Below the pieces are notes generated by a model. The model did not search any database and was not told where the DNA came from. It saw only the letters and a list, made by a program, of their open reading frames with translations. This document shows positions 60,448 through 64,000 of a stretch of DNA of 64,000 nt, piece after piece. The DNA is from Coemansia sp. RSA 487 (Eukaryota > Kickxellomycota > Kickxellomycetes > Kickxellales > Kickxellaceae). A program made the translations under genes and the position numbers. The stretch is from positions 62,001 to 126,000 of the forward strand of contig JANBRJ010000033.1 of assembly GCA_027577595.1 (NCBI GenBank), written 5' to 3'. Every line of letters starts with the position of its first letter. Position 1 is the first letter of the stretch.

Positions 60448-63400
60448 ATGCCGTCAAAGAAAAAAGGAAAAAAGGTGCGCGATCCCTCGGCGTATGCTAC
60501 TGTTAGTGTTCCGTCCAAAGCCAGTCGTGCAGTATCTTTGCCGCAGTCACCACCATTACCAGCGCCGGCACCTGCTGAGAAGCCTTTGGCAGATAATAAT
60601 GGCGACGAAGACAAAGAGTTGTTGATTCTCGAAAACCAAATTCAAGAACCCACAGGCGGTGACGTGAGCTCGGTAGATGCTTGGGTGTCGATCGATTTGG
60701 CTCGCAAACAAGCCAGCGCGCGAGTTCGCAGCGAAACCAATGCTAAACTAAAGCCCAGGATCAATGGACCAGTGGTTGTGTTGTCCCAGAAATCAGAACA
60801 GCTTCTTGTAGAGCAGATCAGAGCCAAGCAGCTGGTCTTGCCCAGTCCACGTGTCGAAACGGTACTGTCGCTGAGAGACTGGACTCGATCGGCCAACTTT
60901 ATTTACGAAACGCTTGCAGCATACAAGTTTGCGGATGACGATATTGCAGCAGCAATGGCGGCCACGAAGGGTGCTGGCGATCTTGTCGATGTTGTTGCGT
61001 GGCTCTGCTTCCATGTGCATGCAGACCAAATGCCTGTCGACATGCGCGATAAGCTTGAGTATGGGTTATATGAAAAACCTGTCAAACTACAGCGGCAATT
61101 GCCTACACTGCCATCACAAGTTGAACCTAATGAGTCGTCGGTAGTGAGTACAGGGGTAGGTCATCAGATGTCGCAGGAATCGACGTCAAAGAGCGCCATA
61201 CAGCCGGACCACGCGCTTATGGAGTTGTTGAGAGAGAGGATGCTCGACACAGAAGATACTAGCGAATACGACAGCGACGAGGATACCAACACCATCCACG
61301 CATGGCGGGCTGTTCGGATGAATGCATGTGCCGAGATCCTTGCTTACTACCGCAGCAGTAATGTCGTCAAGGGCCTCCAGAAAAAGGCAAATGTTGACGC
61401 TATAGCGGCGATTATGGCAAAGGAAACAAAGCGTATTGCCGAGCTGGAAGGAGACATGCTTTTCAACAAGAAGAACGCGGCCAAGGAGTTTGACGAGCTC
61501 TGGCAGGAGTACTATGGTCCGCTGCTGGAAGACATCCGAGACCTTGAGAACAGCTATATCAACGGCGAGGAAGAACCCTATGTCGGCCCTGTTCGCCACA
61601 CTGCTAGCCAGGAAAAAGATGCACCAAAAGCACATGAAACCAGCGATATGAACTTTTTTGCGCAGTTCGACAGCGACAATGACGGAAGTGTAGTGGGGTT
61701 TGGGTTGGACCTTTTCCTTGCTTCTGAGGACGCAGATAACAGTGCACCAGCACATACTTCCTCCCCAACCGCTGACAACGCTAAACGAATTATTGACTCC
61801 ACTGCGCCTGCAAGCTGGACTGGTGCTATGGTAAGCGATCTTGTGATGGAGGTTGTACGTCGCTTCGACAAGCAAGCAGAGATACGCTACCAAACCGCTC
61901 ACGAAAGCAGCGGGTATACATCCAAATTGTCGATCACTTGGTCTCTTCCGGCCAAAGCCAAGCAGGCAGTATCCTGCCAGCGCCAAATACCTCTTGCCGA
62001 CTGGGCGCCCGAACTCGAGCAAAGCGGCTTAAAGCATGTGTGGCCTTCGCCCCGGAACATGCTTGGGAAAACGAAGCGTGCTGCTTCTGATCTTGCAGCG
62101 CTTGTGTTCTTATATATGCAGCATAGCTTGTGTCATAACGCTGCACTGCGGCTTGCTCCAGTGCTGCACAGCATATGGAACGAGTGGGAGACGGCGTCGT
62201 TGGCAGAGTCGAACGAAGAAAAGGAAAGAGCGCTTGCAAAGCGGATCGGGTTTCTCCGCAAGCTGCGCAGGCAGTACGAAGACGCAGCATTGGAGGAGGA
62301 GAATGGCGACGATGACGACGATGACGACGATGCCCCGACACTTGAGAACTCGCAGGCTAGTGCGCAGCATAAAAGGAAGAAAGAGCGTGTACGACAGGTG
62401 AGGTGGATCAGGCGCCAAATGTGGAACGGCAAGACAATTGGGACCAGACGGAGCAGCAGCGAATGGAAGGCCAAGTATGATGCCGCGCAAAGGGAACTGC
62501 CAGCGCGCAAGAATGCCAACGAAATCCGGCAGGCGGTGATGGCTAACCAGGTTGTGATTATCCGCGGCGAAACAGGTAGCGGCAAATCCAGCCAAGTGCC
62601 ACAGTTTGTATTGGAGCTCTTGCTCAGCACGGACGACGCCAGTGGATACAAGGGCGGACGCGTAATGTGCACCCAGCCGCGTCGTATCTCAGCAGTGTCG
62701 ATTGCCTCGCGTGTGTCACAGGAGCTGGGCGACGCCGCACTGGGCACGAAGAACTCGCTAGTCGGCGTTCAAATCAGATTCAACTCGCAAGCATGCGCCG
62801 AAAACGCACTAGTGTTCTGCACCACCGGTGTGCTGCTGCGCATGCTTATTGACGACCCAGAGCTAAGCGATGTCAGCTGCATCATCTGCGACGAGGTCCA
62901 GGAGCGCACGCTGGAGCTGGACTATATGCTTATCATCGTGCGCGAGCTGCTCCGCAAGCGGCCCGACCTGAAGGTCATTCTTATGAGCGCCACCATCGAC
63001 ACCAGGATCTTCACGTGCTATTTCGACAACTGCCCAGTTGTTGAGATCCCCGGACGCACGTTCCCGGTCGAGCAGGTGTTCCTTGAAGACGTTGTGCAGA
63101 TTTCCAGATATTCAATCCAGAGCGACAGCAGGTACGCTGTGCGCCGCAATTTTGTATTCGGCGAATCGGTCGTTGAAAGAATGCGCACGGATATCGTCAA
63201 CCTCGAGCTCATCCACCACCTTGTTCGCGAGATATGCATTGCAGACAGTAGCCACGAAGCCAATGTCGATGAGGAGGACAGCAGCAGCCAGTGGCAGGCG
63301 TTTTGCACGGATGCTGCACCCACAGGTTCGATTCTTGTGTTCCTTCCGGGAATCTATGAGATCCGTGCGCTCTACGGGATGCTGCACACAGACCAAGCGG

Positions 63401-64000
63401 TCCGGCGCGCCAACACGATAGTTCCGCTGCACTCGTCGTTCGCCAATGACACAATGCCTGGAGCTTCAATGACGTTCACAGACGCTGCGTTTGCGCCGCC
63501 GACACGAGGAACCTTGCGCAAAATCGTGCTTTCAACCAATGTCGCCGAGACTGGCATAACGATCCCAGATATCACCATAGTCGTAGACTGCGGGCTTTCG
63601 AACCAGACGCGGTGGGACAAGGAGCGACACCTGACTCGGCTTGAGAAGCGCCCAATCAGCAAGGCCAATGTTCGTCAGCGGTGCGGACGCGCAGGCCGTG
63701 TACAGCCGGGCCTGGCCATATGCCTCTACACGACGCAGCAGTTTTCGATGATGGCCGACTTTGAGCTCCCGGAGATGCAGAGAATGTCGCTGGCAAACAT
63801 CTGTCTTCAGACAAAGGCCCATGGGTTCGGGGACATTATGTTCCTTCTCCAGCAGGCGCCCGAACCACCGCAGCAATCCTCGGTCATGCAAGCGATATTT
63901 GAACTGCAAGAGGCCGGCGCCCTGGACGAGGACGAGGAGCTGACTCCGATAGGCAGACACTTGTGCTATATGCCGCTGGATCTTTCTGTAGGCAAGCTTT
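60448..64000 (+). CDS. DExH-box RNA helicase, DHX29/DHX57/DHX36 group (3' end outside window)
   Basis: Open from ATG 60448 to the right edge, 1184 codons without a stop. A Lys-rich start (MPSKKKGKKVRD) is followed by a UBA-like segment at about 132-175 (RSANFIYETLAAYKFADDDIAAAMAAT...DVVAWLCFHV), as in DHX29/DHX57-type proteins, and an acidic linker. Motifs: I GETGSGKS 707-714, Ia CTQPRRISAVS, II DEVQ 815-818 (Gln where DEVH is usual), III SAT 847-849, V STNVAETGITIPDI from 1029, and VI QRCGRAGRVQPG 1077-1088, entering the winged-helix region at the edge. DHX29 aids 48S ribosomal scanning; DHX57 and DHX36 have other RNA roles. The missing OB-fold end prevents a finer call. The Gln in motif II may be tolerated or reduce activity. 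Confidence 0.9.
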   Translation, partial: MPSKKKGKKVRDPSAYATVSVPSKASRAVSLPQSPPLPAPAPAEKPLADNNGDEDKELLILENQIQEPTGGDVSSVDAWVSIDLARKQASARVRSETNAKLKPRINGPVVVLSQKSEQLLVEQIRAKQLVLPSPRVETVLSLRDWTRSANFIYETLAAYKFADDDIAAAMAATKGAGDLVDVVAWLCFHVHADQMPVDMRDKLEYGLYEKPVKLQRQLPTLPSQVEPNESSVVSTGVGHQMSQESTSKSAIQPDHALMELLRERMLDTEDTSEYDSDEDTNTIHAWRAVRMNACAEILAYYRSSNVVKGLQKKANVDAIAAIMAKETKRIAELEGDMLFNKKNAAKEFDELWQEYYGPLLEDIRDLENSYINGEEEPYVGPVRHTASQEKDAPKAHETSDMNFFAQFDSDNDGSVVGFGLDLFLASEDADNSAPAHTSSPTADNAKRIIDSTAPASWTGAMVSDLVMEVVRRFDKQAEIRYQTAHESSGYTSKLSITWSLPAKAKQAVSCQRQIPLADWAPELEQSGLKHVWPSPRNMLGKTKRAASDLAALVFLYMQHSLCHNAALRLAPVLHSIWNEWETASLAESNEEKERALAKRIGFLRKLRRQYEDAALEEENGDDDDDDDDAPTLENSQASAQHKRKKERVRQVRWIRRQMWNGKTIGTRRSSSEWKAKYDAAQRELPARKNANEIRQAVMANQVVIIRGETGSGKSSQVPQFVLELLLSTDDASGYKGGRVMCTQPRRISAVSIASRVSQELGDAALGTKNSLVGVQIRFNSQACAENALVFCTTGVLLRMLIDDPELSDVSCIICDEVQERTLELDYMLIIVRELLRKRPDLKVILMSATIDTRIFTCYFDNCPVVEIPGRTFPVEQVFLEDVVQISRYSIQSDSRYAVRRNFVFGESVVERMRTDIVNLELIHHLVREICIADSSHEANVDEEDSSSQWQAFCTDAAPTGSILVFLPGIYEIRALYGMLHTDQAVRRANTIVPLHSSFANDTMPGASMTFTDAAFAPPTRGTLRKIVLSTNVAETGITIPDITIVVDCGLSNQTRWDKERHLTRLEKRPISKANVRQRCGRAGRVQPGLAICLYTTQQFSMMADFELPEMQRMSLANICLQTKAHGFGDIMFLLQQAPEPPQQSSVMQAIFELQEAGALDEDEELTPIGRHLCYMPLDLSVGKL

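Overview
The window looks like nuclear DNA of a zoopagomycete fungus, most probably Kickxellomycotina (Coemansia-like). I infer this from the gene set (YKT6, COQ3, cytosolic GluRS, MAD3, DExH helicase), short introns with GTAAGT-type donors, an F-box-like leucine-rich protein, secreted GH3, AA11 and CBM19 proteins, and many Gln/Ser/Ala-rich inserts. There are no bacterial operons, rRNA genes, CRISPR arrays, tRNAs or LTR elements that I can support.

Layout. (1) About 1-30.6 kb is largely a GC-rich, gene-dense block interrupted by AT-rich stretches. It holds a large membrane protein running off the left edge, YKT6, an F-box-like protein, a possible mitochondrial protein, a roughly 2050-residue TPR/metallo-beta-lactamase fusion with three exons, a mitochondrial membrane protein candidate, COQ3, a DEAD-like mitochondrial helicase, GluRS and an MFS carrier. 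(2) About 8.1-14.1 kb is an AT-rich island with a four-helix membrane protein and several very small Lys/Ser-rich genes. (3) About 31.3-43.7 kb carries three GH3 glycosidase genes. The first and third share 1973 bp at about 99.7 % identity inside unrelated ends, which is a fresh conversion tract. A CBM19-type wall protein follows. (4) About 45.4-49.1 kb has a ubiquitin-fold gene and MAD3. (5) About 49.2-60.4 kb is AT-rich accessory DNA. It contains a decayed Fanzor/TnpB-like nuclease relic, a 55-residue Ala-rich gene, an AA11-type LPMO gene, and a dispersed tandem family of five roughly 90-residue proteins whose sequence pattern fits a ubiquitin-like beta-grasp fold. One of the five is frameshifted. 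(6) From 60.4 kb to the right edge lies a DHX29/DHX57-like DExH helicase, cut off by the window.

Working together. The three GH3 enzymes, the chitin-binding wall protein and the LPMO form a loose secreted carbohydrate-active cluster. The accessory small genes, the GH3 genes and the ubiquitin-like family share one promoter plan, a TATA box about 100-150 nt before the ATG. Housekeeping genes show this less clearly. The ubiquitin-like family is the best candidate for something undescribed.
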